Source: Caminibacter pacificus (GTDB lineage Bacteria; Campylobacterota; Campylobacteria; Campylobacterales; Nautiliaceae). From it: 64,000 nt of DNA. The stretch lies in NCBI RefSeq assembly GCF_003752135.1, contig NZ_RJVK01000001.1, positions 124,001 through 188,000 of the forward strand, in the 5' to 3' direction. Below the pieces are notes generated by a model, which saw nothing but the letters and a program-made list of their open reading frames with translations, did not search any database and was not told the DNA's origin. A program made the translations under genes and the position numbers. Below are positions 34,954 through 43,306 of this stretch, piece by piece. Position 1 is the first letter of the stretch. Each line of letters starts with the position of its first letter.

Positions 34954-36009
34954 CTAAAAAGCGTTTTGAAGATATGTTAAGAGTTTTTCTTTTGCGGAAA
35001 TTATATCGCTATCTGTTGTTTTTAGAGATTCTAATAGCGATTTTGCTTCTTGGTATCTTCCGGCACTTGTTAAAAATACCGCAAGGTCGTATTTTATAAC
35101 AGCGCTTTGCGGATATTTTGAAAGTAGGTTCGTTAATATGCTTATTTGAGCTTCGTTTGCCGGAGGTGAGAAGTTTTTTATTGTATTTTGGAGGATGTCT
35201 TCGTCTTTTGAATTCATATCGATATCGGGTTTTTCAAAAAGTGTGGTGTATATTGTTATTTGGTGAGGTGCGATGTCGTCGATGATTTCGCTTGCGAGTT
35301 TATATGAGAGCTCAGGAATTTTCTCTTTTATCGAATAATTAAGAGAATATACGTTTTTGTTTTCGTAATATTTTACGTTTTTGCACGAATCGTCATTAAA
35401 ATCGGCATAGTAGGTTTTGTCAAGTAAGGTGTTGTTTTTTTTGTCTGTGATTGTGATATGAGCTTGGATGTTTAGGGATTTTTTTTGGCATTTTATTTTT
35501 TTGCGAGTAGGCTTGCATTTGTAGGTTACTTTGTAAATTGAATTTTTGTATAAGATGTAGTTTGAGTTTTTATATGAGCTTTTTTTGATTTTATCGTATG
35601 CTCCAGGAGTTAGGATAGTGGAGGGTTTATCTTTACAAAATACCGCTCCGCTTACGGCTTTGCAAGAATAGAGCATATAAACGCAAGGCGATTTGGTGTT
35701 TTTTATAGGTATCGTTTTTGTGTAAGTGATTTCTTTTGATGTTTTTTTTACATATCCGCTTAGGATTGATTCGTAATTTGGTGTATTGATTTGAAAATAT
35801 CCCGGAATTATCGCGTTTACGTCATACATTTTTCTAATTATATTTTCTCTTAAATTTATCGTATCGTTTACTAAATAATCGACTCTTATGTTTCTAATCT
35901 CTTTTGATGTGACGGCGTTTGGTTTTTGCGTAATGTTAATAGGGACTTCTTTTGTCGAACATCCCGCAAAAAATAGCGCCGCGGTTATGAAAAGTATCGA
36001 TTTTTTCAT
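34954..36009 (-). CDS. Lipoprotein with C-terminal TPR-like helices
   Basis: A 351-residue protein with lipobox LFFAGCSTKE. Residues ~110-230 are rich in Tyr, Lys and paired Cys (CVYMLYSC, CKDK, CKPTRKKIKC, DDSC), suggesting disulfides in a beta-rich periplasmic domain. The last ~80 residues (ILTNLLSKYPQSAVIKYDLA, then AGRYQEAKSLLESL) look like one or two TPR units. Family not recognised. AAGGAGAAAA precedes the ATG. The gene is 9 bp downstream of polA in the same direction, so probably co-transcribed. Confidence 0.7.
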   Translation of the reverse strand: MKKSILFITAALFFAGCSTKEVPINITQKPNAVTSKEIRNIRVDYLVNDTINLRENIIRKMYDVNAIIPGYFQINTPNYESILSGYVKKTSKEITYTKTIPIKNTKSPCVYMLYSCKAVSGAVFCKDKPSTILTPGAYDKIKKSSYKNSNYILYKNSIYKVTYKCKPTRKKIKCQKKSLNIQAHITITDKKNNTLLDKTYYADFNDDSCKNVKYYENKNVYSLNYSIKEKIPELSYKLASEIIDDIAPHQITIYTTLFEKPDIDMNSKDEDILQNTIKNFSPPANEAQISILTNLLSKYPQSAVIKYDLAVFLTSAGRYQEAKSLLESLKTTDSDIISAKEKLLTYLQNAF

Positions 36010-36018
36010 TTTTTCTCC

Positions 36019-38640
36019 TTATTTTAGTTCACCCCATCTTTTTCCGAAACTAATTCCCACTTTCAAAGGTACTTTAAGTTTTACGACTTCTTGCATAATT
36101 TTTTGATATTCGTACGCTTCATCTTTTGAGTCTATCTCAAAAATCAGTTCGTCGTGAATTTGAAGTATCATTTTTGAGTTCGGAAATCTGTTTTTTATCT
36201 CTATCATCGCTTTTTTTATAATATCGGCGGCACTTCCTTGAAAAATAGTATTTACCGCTTCGCGCTCGAAGTTTGCTATCGTTCTTGCGTTTGCGCTTGC
36301 AAAATCGAAAAATCTTCTTCTTTTAAATAGAGTCTCGACATATCCTTTTTCTCTGGCTTCGAGTTTTGTTTTTTCGATAAAAGTTTTAACAGTCGGGAAT
36401 GACGCGAAATATTTTTCGATAAATTCTTTGGCTTCTTTTGTCGAGACGTTTATGGTTTCGCTGAGTTTTTTAGGTCCCATTCCGTAAATAAGCCCGAAGT
36501 TTATGGATTTTGCTACACTTCTATACTCTTTTGCGTTTTGGGCGCCGAAGATTTTTACGGCGGTTTCGAGGTGGATGTCTTTGTCGTTTAAAAACGCCTC
36601 TATCAGATGAGAATCCTCACTGAAATGAGCTAAGAGCCTAAGCTCTATTTGAGAATAATCAAGGCTCACGAACTCTTTTTGAGCAACAAAAGCGTTTCTG
36701 ATGTTTATATCGGTTGAGGTCGGGATATTTTGGAGATTCGGGTTTTTGCTCGATAGTCTTCCTGTAGCCGTTCCAGTTTGGACGAAATTTGTGTAGATTT
36801 TGTGATTCGGGTCTTTTTTTGCGTATTCGCTAAGAGGAATAACATAAGTGCTTAAAAGTTTGTCAAGTTTTCTGTATTCAAGAAGTTTCGGCATGATAGG
36901 ATGAGCGTTTTTTAGGGAATTTAGGACTTTTTCGTCTGTAGAATAGCCCGTTTTCGTTTTCTTTTTAGCCGGAAGTTTCAATACTTCAAAAAGTATGTGG
37001 CTTAGTTGTTTGGGGCTTTTGATATTAAATTCGCTTCCTGCAAGTTCATATATCTCTTTTGTCAGCTCATTTAGTTTTTTTGTTATTTTTTCTTTTAGTT
37101 CGTTCATATATTCGATATCGAGTTTAATCCCTTCGTTTTCCATATCTATTAAAAGATTAATAAAAGGAATTTCGATATTTTCCAAATCCCATTTCACCTC
37201 ATCCCAAAGCCTTTTTGTCAAAACGGGATAAAGTTTTAGAGAAATAAGAGCGTCTTCGGCAGCGTATTTGGTGGCTTCTTCTATCGGAACTTCCGAGAAA
37301 TCTTTTTTCTTTCCGATAATCTCTTTGAATTTTATGTTTTGGTGGTTTAGGTATCTTTTTGCTACGCTGTCAAGTCCTACCGGAGAATCGGGGTCTATAA
37401 TCCAAGCAAGTATCATCGTATCGCTGAAAGGTTCTAAATAAACGCCGTATTTTCTTAGCATTTTAAGGTCGAATTTTAGATTATGACCGACTATTTTTCT
37501 TTTGAAAAGCTCTTTTATAGCTTCTATTGCTTTTGATTCGTCTATCTGTTTTCCAACTCCCAAATAGAAGTGATTAATCGGCACATAATAGGCTCTTTTT
37601 TCTTCCCAAGCAAAGCTAAAACCGACAATTTCAGGATTTTCAAGAGAGTTTGTTTCGGTATCGAACGCTACTATCGCATCTTTTGGTATGGAATTTATAA
37701 CCTCGAAAAGCTCTTTTTCATCCTCAATCAACACAGCTTCGAATTCTATTTGGGTATTTGGTTCCTTTGTTTTGATAAAAAGACCCTCTTTTTTTACTCT
37801 TTCGATGATAGAAGTGATATCCAAATCTATTAGTTTGTCGGCTACTTTTAAAATAGGATTGTATTCAGGGTATTTGAACTCTTCTAAGTTTAAGTTTTTA
37901 TCGAAAAGGTCCGTTTTTAAAGTTACAAGCTCACGGCTTAAAAAGGCGTTTTCTTTGCCTTCTATCAGTTTCTTTTTAAGTGCGCCTTTTATTTCGTCGA
38001 TGTGTTCGTAGATGTTTTCGAGAGTCTGGTATTGGTTGATAAGCTTTGCGGCGGTTTTTACACCTACGCCTTTTACACCAGGAATATTGTCGCTGCTATC
38101 ACCCACAAGCGCTTGAAAATCTCTAAAATCTTTAGGATGAACTCCGAATTTTTCCATACATTTTTCTTCGTTGATTTCTATTTTTTTTATAGGGTCGAAA
38201 ATTACTATTTTATCGTCGTCTATTAATTGATACATATCTTTATCATGACTTACTATTTTTACTTTTATCCCCTGACTTGCGGCTTTTTTTGCAAGGCTTG
38301 CTATAATGTCGTCGCTTTCATATCCGGGAATTTCTATCATCTTAAAGCCCATTTCCTTAATCAAATCTATAGCGATAGGAAGTTGTACTTTTAAATCTTC
38401 CGGGGCTTCTGGGCGGTTTGCTTTGTAATCTTTGAAAATCTCTTTTCTAAAAGTCTCTTTTTCTTTGCTATCAAGCGTAAAGACTACGTAATCGGTCGGA
38501 AAATCTTTTCCAAGAGAAGCGATAAAGTTCATAAATCCCGTAATCATACCTGTTGGGGTGCCTTTTTTGCTTTTTAGAGGAGGCAGTGCGTAAAAATTTC
38601 TAAAAAGAAACCCGAAAGTGTCGATAATAGTTAAAGTCAT
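36019..38640 (-). CDS. polA: DNA polymerase I
   Basis: An 873-residue three-domain polymerase: 5'-3' exonuclease (1-~280, DTFGFLFRNFYALPPL, YESDDIIASLA, GDSSDNIPGVKGVG), 3'-5' proofreading domain (~310-480, with IVAFDTETNSL, GHNLKFDLKML and YAAEDA, so the metal-binding acids appear intact), and polymerase. Polymerase motif A is SLDYSQIELRLLAHFSED, motif B is AKSINFGLIYGMG and motif C is ILQIHDELIFEI. It acts in Okazaki-fragment maturation and repair. ATG start with AAAAGG upstream; the WD40 gene diverges from it across 45 bp. Confidence 0.96.
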   Translation of the reverse strand: MTLTIIDTFGFLFRNFYALPPLKSKKGTPTGMITGFMNFIASLGKDFPTDYVVFTLDSKEKETFRKEIFKDYKANRPEAPEDLKVQLPIAIDLIKEMGFKMIEIPGYESDDIIASLAKKAASQGIKVKIVSHDKDMYQLIDDDKIVIFDPIKKIEINEEKCMEKFGVHPKDFRDFQALVGDSSDNIPGVKGVGVKTAAKLINQYQTLENIYEHIDEIKGALKKKLIEGKENAFLSRELVTLKTDLFDKNLNLEEFKYPEYNPILKVADKLIDLDITSIIERVKKEGLFIKTKEPNTQIEFEAVLIEDEKELFEVINSIPKDAIVAFDTETNSLENPEIVGFSFAWEEKRAYYVPINHFYLGVGKQIDESKAIEAIKELFKRKIVGHNLKFDLKMLRKYGVYLEPFSDTMILAWIIDPDSPVGLDSVAKRYLNHQNIKFKEIIGKKKDFSEVPIEEATKYAAEDALISLKLYPVLTKRLWDEVKWDLENIEIPFINLLIDMENEGIKLDIEYMNELKEKITKKLNELTKEIYELAGSEFNIKSPKQLSHILFEVLKLPAKKKTKTGYSTDEKVLNSLKNAHPIMPKLLEYRKLDKLLSTYVIPLSEYAKKDPNHKIYTNFVQTGTATGRLSSKNPNLQNIPTSTDINIRNAFVAQKEFVSLDYSQIELRLLAHFSEDSHLIEAFLNDKDIHLETAVKIFGAQNAKEYRSVAKSINFGLIYGMGPKKLSETINVSTKEAKEFIEKYFASFPTVKTFIEKTKLEAREKGYVETLFKRRRFFDFASANARTIANFEREAVNTIFQGSAADIIKKAMIEIKNRFPNSKMILQIHDELIFEIDSKDEAYEYQKIMQEVVKLKVPLKVGISFGKRWGELK

Positions 38641-38685
38641 TATATGCCTTTTTTATTATAATTGTATCAAGTATAAGGAGTAAAA

Positions 38686-40824
38686 TTGAAGCCGGTAAGA
38701 ATTTTAAATATCAAATTTCCGATATCGCTTGTTAGGTATATCCCTTCAAAAGCGGTTGTGGGAGTAATAGACGAGAAAAACACTTTTAGGATGTATGATA
38801 TAGAAAATTTCAAGCTTACCGGCGGATTTAGAATAAACTTACCGGCAAACAAACCTCTTGAAAATAGCGTAGCTATCTCACCTAACGGTAAATATTTGGC
38901 CGTAGCTATCAACGGCAAACACAAAACCACCGTTTGGGAAATAGAGACAAAAAAACTTCTTTATACTTTAGGCTGGCATAAAGGAGAAGTTTTAGCGTGT
39001 GCGTTTGATAATAACGACGAATACTTAATCACGGGCGGTGCGGACGGCAGGGCTTATATGTGGTCGATGAATATCGGAAAAATGGTCTCTTCCTTGCCTC
39101 CTCACGCCGATTATATTTTAAGCTGCGGCTTTAGCAAAAACAATATGTGGGCGGCAACGGGCAGTTATGATAAACTCATATCTATTACAAACGTCACTTC
39201 TTTGAATATCTCTTATAGAAAAAAATCCCACAGAGGTGCCGTTACGCAGATTAAATTTTTGAATCAAAGGATGATTAGCGGTGATAAAACGGGAGAGTTA
39301 ATCGTCTGGAATTATCTAAAAGGGCAAGTATTAAATAGACTCCCGAATGTTGCTGATATGGTGATTGACTTTGATTGGGATGAAAATGAAGATTATCTTT
39401 TTGTCATCACAAAAGATAAACACGTTTATCTTTTCGATTTGAATAACTATGAGCTTATTACGGATAAATTTATTAAACTTGGAGAATTACCGAGCAGTAT
39501 TACTTATATTCCGGAGACAAATTCTCTTTGGATAGGTACTCTTGGGGGCAGTATTTATATTTTTGATTTATTGCAAGACGAAAAATTATTAAAAGCGACA
39601 ATTGCAAAAAAAGAGTATGCAAAAGCATATGAAATCGTAAAAAATAATCCTTTACTCAAACGTACCAGCCATTACAAACAACTTGAAGAGATTTGGGAAA
39701 AAACGTTTAGTGCGGCTCAAAAACTACTTGAAAAAGGAGAAAGTAACAAAGCAAGACAGCTTTTCGCTCCGTTTTTGGAAATACCTTCCAAAAGAGGAAT
39801 TATCCAAAATATTCTAAGCGATTTTGCCGATTTCGAAAAATTTAAAAACGCCGTTATCAATAGAAGATACCCTCTTGCATACTCTCTTGCTACGATGCAT
39901 CCGGCTTTTAAAGATACGGTTTATTATAAAAAAATGGAAGAAGATTGGAAAAAAGTATTTAATAAAGCAAGAGAGATGATAAAAATGAACGCTCGAGACG
40001 AGATGATAAAAGAAGTTTTAAAGCCTTTTAGAGGAGTTAGCGAAAAAACTGCTCATATTCAATCGCTATTTAACGACAAACAGCTTTATGACTTATTCAA
40101 AAGCAAACTCGTCTCAAAACAATTCGAAGACTTTTTTACGCTTCTTAACAGATATCCGTTTTTGTATGATACTCCGGAATACGAAATGGCGATAAATTAC
40201 GGAAAAAAATTAAAAGAGATGGCCCAAAAAGAGCTTAGAGAAGGAAATTATAAAAAAGCGATGCTTTTGGCTCATACTTTGGAAGATTTTCCTGATATGA
40301 AAGATGTTGCCAAAGATATAGCACAAAAAGCGAAAATTTTTTCCACTTTTCTAAATTATCTATCCCAAAACGATATAGATTTGATAGAAAAAACGGTTTA
40401 TGATTATCCGTTTTTGGAAGAGAGTGAGGATTATCATAAATTTAAAGACGATATCAAAAAAAGATTTGCAATGGCCGAGAGTTTTAGCGTTAAAGGTGAT
40501 ATTCCCGGTATCAAAAAAGCTCTTTTGCCTTTGAAAGATTCTATGGTTTATAAAAACAGAATTCTTCAGGTTTTAAAAGCGGCGTATTTGAATCAACTAA
40601 TTTCCGATATCTTAAAATACGCAAAAACAAAAGACACTTCATTAAAAGCCGAAATCGTTAAAGGAATAAAAAATTATATTTTGCTTTTCGGGTTCGATAA
40701 CGAAATAGGGGATTTGATACTACAAATGAAAAAACTCAAAACCGCGATAGAATTCGATGCCAACACTAAGCCAATAGAATTAATGTTTGAGAAGTATCCT
40801 GATTTTATTTGGTATGAATTTTAA
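38686..40824 (+). CDS. WD40 beta-propeller fused to four ~84-residue helical repeats (paralogue 1)
   Basis: A 712-residue soluble protein, TTG start with AAGGAG at 38674-38679. Residues ~1-295 are WD40 blades (VAISPNGKYLAVAINGKHKT, FDNNDEYLITGGADGRAYMW, GSYDKLISI). From ~303 come four related helical units at about 303-377, 387-462, 472-546 and 555-630. The consensus is K-x-A-hydrophobic, xxxxYxxAYxL, xxxPxL, TxxYkxmEexW, and a closing LxPF. The paralogue at 53884-55722 has the same plan. No signal peptide. Propeller-plus-solenoid is the layout of coat and trafficking scaffolds. Function unknown; a scaffolding role is inference. Confidence 0.8.
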   Translation: MKPVRILNIKFPISLVRYIPSKAVVGVIDEKNTFRMYDIENFKLTGGFRINLPANKPLENSVAISPNGKYLAVAINGKHKTTVWEIETKKLLYTLGWHKGEVLACAFDNNDEYLITGGADGRAYMWSMNIGKMVSSLPPHADYILSCGFSKNNMWAATGSYDKLISITNVTSLNISYRKKSHRGAVTQIKFLNQRMISGDKTGELIVWNYLKGQVLNRLPNVADMVIDFDWDENEDYLFVITKDKHVYLFDLNNYELITDKFIKLGELPSSITYIPETNSLWIGTLGGSIYIFDLLQDEKLLKATIAKKEYAKAYEIVKNNPLLKRTSHYKQLEEIWEKTFSAAQKLLEKGESNKARQLFAPFLEIPSKRGIIQNILSDFADFEKFKNAVINRRYPLAYSLATMHPAFKDTVYYKKMEEDWKKVFNKAREMIKMNARDEMIKEVLKPFRGVSEKTAHIQSLFNDKQLYDLFKSKLVSKQFEDFFTLLNRYPFLYDTPEYEMAINYGKKLKEMAQKELREGNYKKAMLLAHTLEDFPDMKDVAKDIAQKAKIFSTFLNYLSQNDIDLIEKTVYDYPFLEESEDYHKFKDDIKKRFAMAESFSVKGDIPGIKKALLPLKDSMVYKNRILQVLKAAYLNQLISDILKYAKTKDTSLKAEIVKGIKNYILLFGFDNEIGDLILQMKKLKTAIEFDANTKPIELMFEKYPDFIWYEF

Positions 40825-41352
40825 GTCTTCTTTTTTATTTATGTTTATAAGCTCTTTTTGGGGGACTTTTAGACATTTTTTATTTATTCCGAAAATTTTT
40901 AGAGTCTTTTTGTCAAAGTTTTTTAGCATTGTGTAGTCGTAATATCCTATCAGTGGATTATCACACGCTACTGCTTTTTTTTGAAGCAGTTTTTTAAGAG
41001 TGCTTTCTTTGACAAGAGGAGTATCCACACTCAAAACGAATATTTTTTTGTGTTTTTTTAATATCTCTTCGAGTGCGAAAAAAGGTGCGTAAATTTTTGA
41101 TTTTTCTATAAAAAACGGATAATTTTTAAATTTTTCGTATTTCGCTACGAAATAGACGTTTTTAAAAACTTTTTTGCATTTTTCATATTGAAGTTTGTAA
41201 AAAAGTTCGGCTTTATCTTCTTTTTCGGTGCCGAATCTGCTCGATTTTCCTCCTACTAAAATAAAGCAGGGAATATCAAAGTGAAAAGTGTAGAGTGAAG
41301 AGTGAAAAGTCGGGCATTGTGTTTTTTTGTATTTTAATTTTTCACTTTTCAT
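40780..41352 (-). CDS. mobA: Molybdenum cofactor guanylyltransferase
   Basis: A 190-residue MobA, attaching GMP to molybdopterin. The nucleotide motif is ILVGGKSSRFGTEKEDK and the DxD region is LSVDTPLV. The true domain begins at IPCFILVGG. The ~26 residues before it are encoded by GTGAAAAG-type repeat sequence and contain no better start, so the gene seems to use an ATG supplied by the repeat. Its end overlaps that of the WD40 gene by 45 bp in convergent orientation. It is 9 bp after moaC, so part of the cofactor operon. Confidence 0.85.
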   Translation of the reverse strand: MKSEKLKYKKTQCPTFHSSLYTFHFDIPCFILVGGKSSRFGTEKEDKAELFYKLQYEKCKKVFKNVYFVAKYEKFKNYPFFIEKSKIYAPFFALEEILKKHKKIFVLSVDTPLVKESTLKKLLQKKAVACDNPLIGYYDYTMLKNFDKKTLKIFGINKKCLKVPQKELININKKEDLKFIPNKIRILLKH

Positions 41353-41366
41353 TTTTAACTTTTAAC
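41278..41366 (-). repeat. GTTAAAA/GTGAAAAG short repeat covering the moaC-mobA junction
   Basis: On the minus strand, GTTAAAAGTTAAAAATGAAA and then GTGAAAA-type units start at the moaC stop. On the plus strand, GTGAAAAGTGTAGAGTGAAG and AGTGAAAAGT lie inside the mobA reading frame. The style matches the other short repeats of the window, with different units. Confidence 0.6.
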
Positions 41367-41829
41367 TTCTTTTGAATTCTCCGCTTTTTCCGCCGGCTTT
41401 GTATTCGAGTCTGATATCGTAAAGCTCCATTTCTCTATCTATCGCTTTTGCCATGTCGTATATTGTCAAAAGTCCGACGCTTACAGCCGTGAGAGCTTCC
41501 ATTTCTATACCGGTTTTTGACGTTGTTTTTGCGGTTACTATGATTTTAAAGCCGTCTTCAAGCTCTTCTATATCTACATCAACTCCATCGATTAATATAT
41601 TATGACACATAGGAATTAGCTCGCTTGTCTTTTTGCTCCCCATAATCGCAGCGATTATTGCCGTTTGTAAAACCGCGCCTTTTTTTGTTTTTTCTTCTAA
41701 AATTGCTTTTTTAGTTTCGATTTTCATCTTTATTTTTCCGCTTGCTACGGCGATTCTTTTTGTTATGTCCTTATCGCCTACATCCACCATTTTGGGATTG
41801 TGTTTTTCATTGATATGAGTTAAGCCCAT
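41362..41829 (-). CDS. moaC: Cyclic pyranopterin monophosphate synthase MoaC
   Basis: A 155-residue MoaC, second step of molybdenum cofactor synthesis. Motifs: [24 protein letters not shown]-like [15 protein letters not shown], and [20 protein letters not shown], ending [10 protein letters not shown], which is the standard C terminus. Start ATG lies 3 bp after the small membrane gene upstream. MoaA is not in this window; mobA follows. Confidence 0.95.
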   Translation of the reverse strand: MGLTHINEKHNPKMVDVGDKDITKRIAVASGKIKMKIETKKAILEEKTKKGAVLQTAIIAAIMGSKKTSELIPMCHNILIDGVDVDIEELEDGFKIIVTAKTTSKTGIEMEALTAVSVGLLTIYDMAKAIDREMELYDIRLEYKAGGKSGEFKRS

Positions 41830-41832
41830 TTT

Positions 41833-41982
41833 TCAGCCTTTTAATATTTTTTTGAGATTATAATGTAGTACGCTCCAAAGAATCGTACCTACTATAAAAC
41901 TTACGACAAAACCGAATTTCAAATAATTTAAAACTATCATCGTTATGAGTAACGATATTACAAGTGCCGCTATATCTTTCAA
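41833..41982 (-). CDS. Small membrane protein (49 aa), second of a pair
   Basis: A TTG start at 41980-41982 overlaps the TGA of the preceding small gene (TTGA). It has AAGGCGAG as ribosome site. The 49 residues begin KDIAALVISLLITMIVLNYL after the initiator and form two short hydrophobic segments separated by KFG, ending NLKKILKG. It stops 3 bp before moaC. Unrecognised. Exact stop-start coupling on both sides supports translation, but no similarity evidence is available. Confidence 0.5.
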   Translation of the reverse strand: MKDIAALVISLLITMIVLNYLKFGFVVSFIVGTILWSVLHYNLKKILKG

Positions 41983-42128
41983 ATCTCGCCTTCTAAAAAT
42001 TTATTAAGAAAGTATAGCGAAATAAACCATAAAGCAGTAGAGGCGAGGAGGTTTAAAATGAAATTTTTAATCCACATAGTGCCTATATAAGAAATCGCCC
42101 CTGCTATTATCCATTTTGCTATTTTCAC
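41979..42128 (-). CDS. Small membrane protein (49 aa), first of a pair
   Basis: GTG start at 42126-42128 overlaps the TGA of the TauE gene (GTGA). The product begins with KIAKWIIAGAISYIGTMWIK after the initiator and has a second hydrophobic helix (FILNLLASTALWFISLYFL), ending KFLEGEI. Predicted two-span inner-membrane protein. It sits between a sulfite-exporter-type permease and MoaC. Family unrecognised; could be an accessory subunit of the TauE protein. Evidence is coding coupling plus hydrophobic pattern only. Confidence 0.5.
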   Translation of the reverse strand: MKIAKWIIAGAISYIGTMWIKNFILNLLASTALWFISLYFLNKFLEGEI

Positions 42129-42856
42129 AAAGCACTCCAAAGCATTTTTGCCGCAATTATATAAAGCAAGACGCCGATAATTTTTTTGATTTGTTTTTGA
42201 TTAAGATGAAAATGCATAATATAATTTCCTATATAACCTCCCAAAATCGCAGCAATAGTCGCCACTCCAAGAAGAGTCCAATCTATTTTTACGATACTAA
42301 GATATGTCAAAAACGCACTAAAAGTTGAAAAAGGAATAACAAAGCTCATAGTTACGGCAAGTTTTTTGGCATCGAATCCCAAAAGTATCAAAAGAGGCAT
42401 AAGCAAGCTACCGCCGCCTATTCCAAGAAGCCCCGAAATCACTCCGACAATTGCGCCTAAAACAACCATAACCCATGGTTTGTCGTATTTGAATTTTTGC
42501 TCTTTTTTTCCAAAAAGCAGCATAGTTCCGGCAAAAAGCAAAAATGCTATAAAAAGGTATTTTACGTATATTTGTGGAATGTATTTTGATAAATAAGCTC
42601 CGATAGGTGCACTAAAAACAAGAGATAGAGCAAGAGGCATTGCGAATTTGAAATCGAGAACTTTTCTTTTTATATTCATAATAGTTGCGGTAATTGTCGT
42701 TGAGGTATTGACAAAAAGACCTATAGCTTTTGAGAGATTGAAATTTACACCTAACATATGAAGAATCGGTACTAAAGCAACCGCACTTCCAACTCCTCCT
42801 AAAGCAAAAAAAGTAGAAAGAGCGAGTACTATAAAAAATACTTCGATATAAAACAT
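42125..42856 (-). CDS. TauE/SafE-family sulfur-compound permease
   Basis: A 243-residue membrane protein with about eight helices. The duplicated TauE/SafE signature is visible as GVGSAVALVPILHMLG in the first half and VGVISGLLGIGGGSLLMPLLILLG in the second. The family exports or imports sulfite, sulfoacetate or related anions. It lies 8 bp downstream of a rhodanese-domain gene, which fits sulfur handling, and is followed by two tiny membrane proteins and MoaC. The molybdopterin dithiolene also needs sulfur, so the grouping is suggestive. Transport direction is unknown. Confidence 0.88.
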   Translation of the reverse strand: MFYIEVFFIVLALSTFFALGGVGSAVALVPILHMLGVNFNLSKAIGLFVNTSTTITATIMNIKRKVLDFKFAMPLALSLVFSAPIGAYLSKYIPQIYVKYLFIAFLLFAGTMLLFGKKEQKFKYDKPWVMVVLGAIVGVISGLLGIGGGSLLMPLLILLGFDAKKLAVTMSFVIPFSTFSAFLTYLSIVKIDWTLLGVATIAAILGGYIGNYIMHFHLNQKQIKKIIGVLLYIIAAKMLWSAL

Positions 42857-42864
42857 AAAAACTC

Positions 42865-43221
42865 CTAATCGATTTTAAGTTTTTTAGCTTCTCCGCCTTT
42901 TAGCGTATCCATTAACGCAATAAGTCCTTTTTCTAAATATTTTGCGTTAAAGCCTTTTTCTTTGAGATACATTGCCGCAAACGGACTTCTATTTTGAAAA
43001 GGACAAGCTGTTACGATGATTTTATCTTTAGGAAGCTCTTCAATTCTTTTTTCAAGTTCATCCGCCGGAATATGAATAGCAAACGGCAAATTCCATACTT
43101 TCAATTCAAAAGGCATTCTGATATCAACTAAAACAGCTTCGTCGTTATTGTATTTTTCGATAAATTCTTCGATAGAAAGTCTCATCTCTTTATTTTCTTT
43201 TGGCATTGCATATTTGAACAT
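42865..43221 (-). CDS. Rhodanese-like domain protein
   Basis: A 118-residue single-domain rhodanese. The N-terminal part has AVLVDIRMPFELKVWNLPFAIHIP. The active-site loop is CPFQNRSP, with a Cys in place but Gln where CxxGxR rhodaneses have Gly. Predicted cytoplasmic sulfur carrier, handling persulfide for a partner protein. ATG after GGAGAACAT. It begins the rhodanese, TauE, small proteins, moaC, mobA series. Confidence 0.85.
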   Translation of the reverse strand: MFKYAMPKENKEMRLSIEEFIEKYNNDEAVLVDIRMPFELKVWNLPFAIHIPADELEKRIEELPKDKIIVTACPFQNRSPFAAMYLKEKGFNAKYLEKGLIALMDTLKGGEAKKLKID

Positions 43222-43281
43222 ATGTTCTCCTTTTTTGTGAAATTATATTTCTAATAACTTAAAGTTAGATTAAAAAAAGAA

Positions 43282-43306
43282 AAAAAGCTAAAAAATTAGC
43301 TTTTTA
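43282..43306 (-). terminator. Rho-independent terminator of the RND efflux operon
   Basis: AAAAAGCTAA and TTAGCTTTTT form a perfect 10-bp stem with a 4-nt loop ending in a T-run on the minus strand. It overlaps the stop codon of the pump gene (43296-43298). The symmetrical A and T tails would let it work in both directions. Confidence 0.75.

Noticed and set aside
38641-38685. Separate regulatory element between polA and the WD40 gene
   Set aside because: The 45 bp contain only back-to-back TATAAT-like boxes and ribosome sites.
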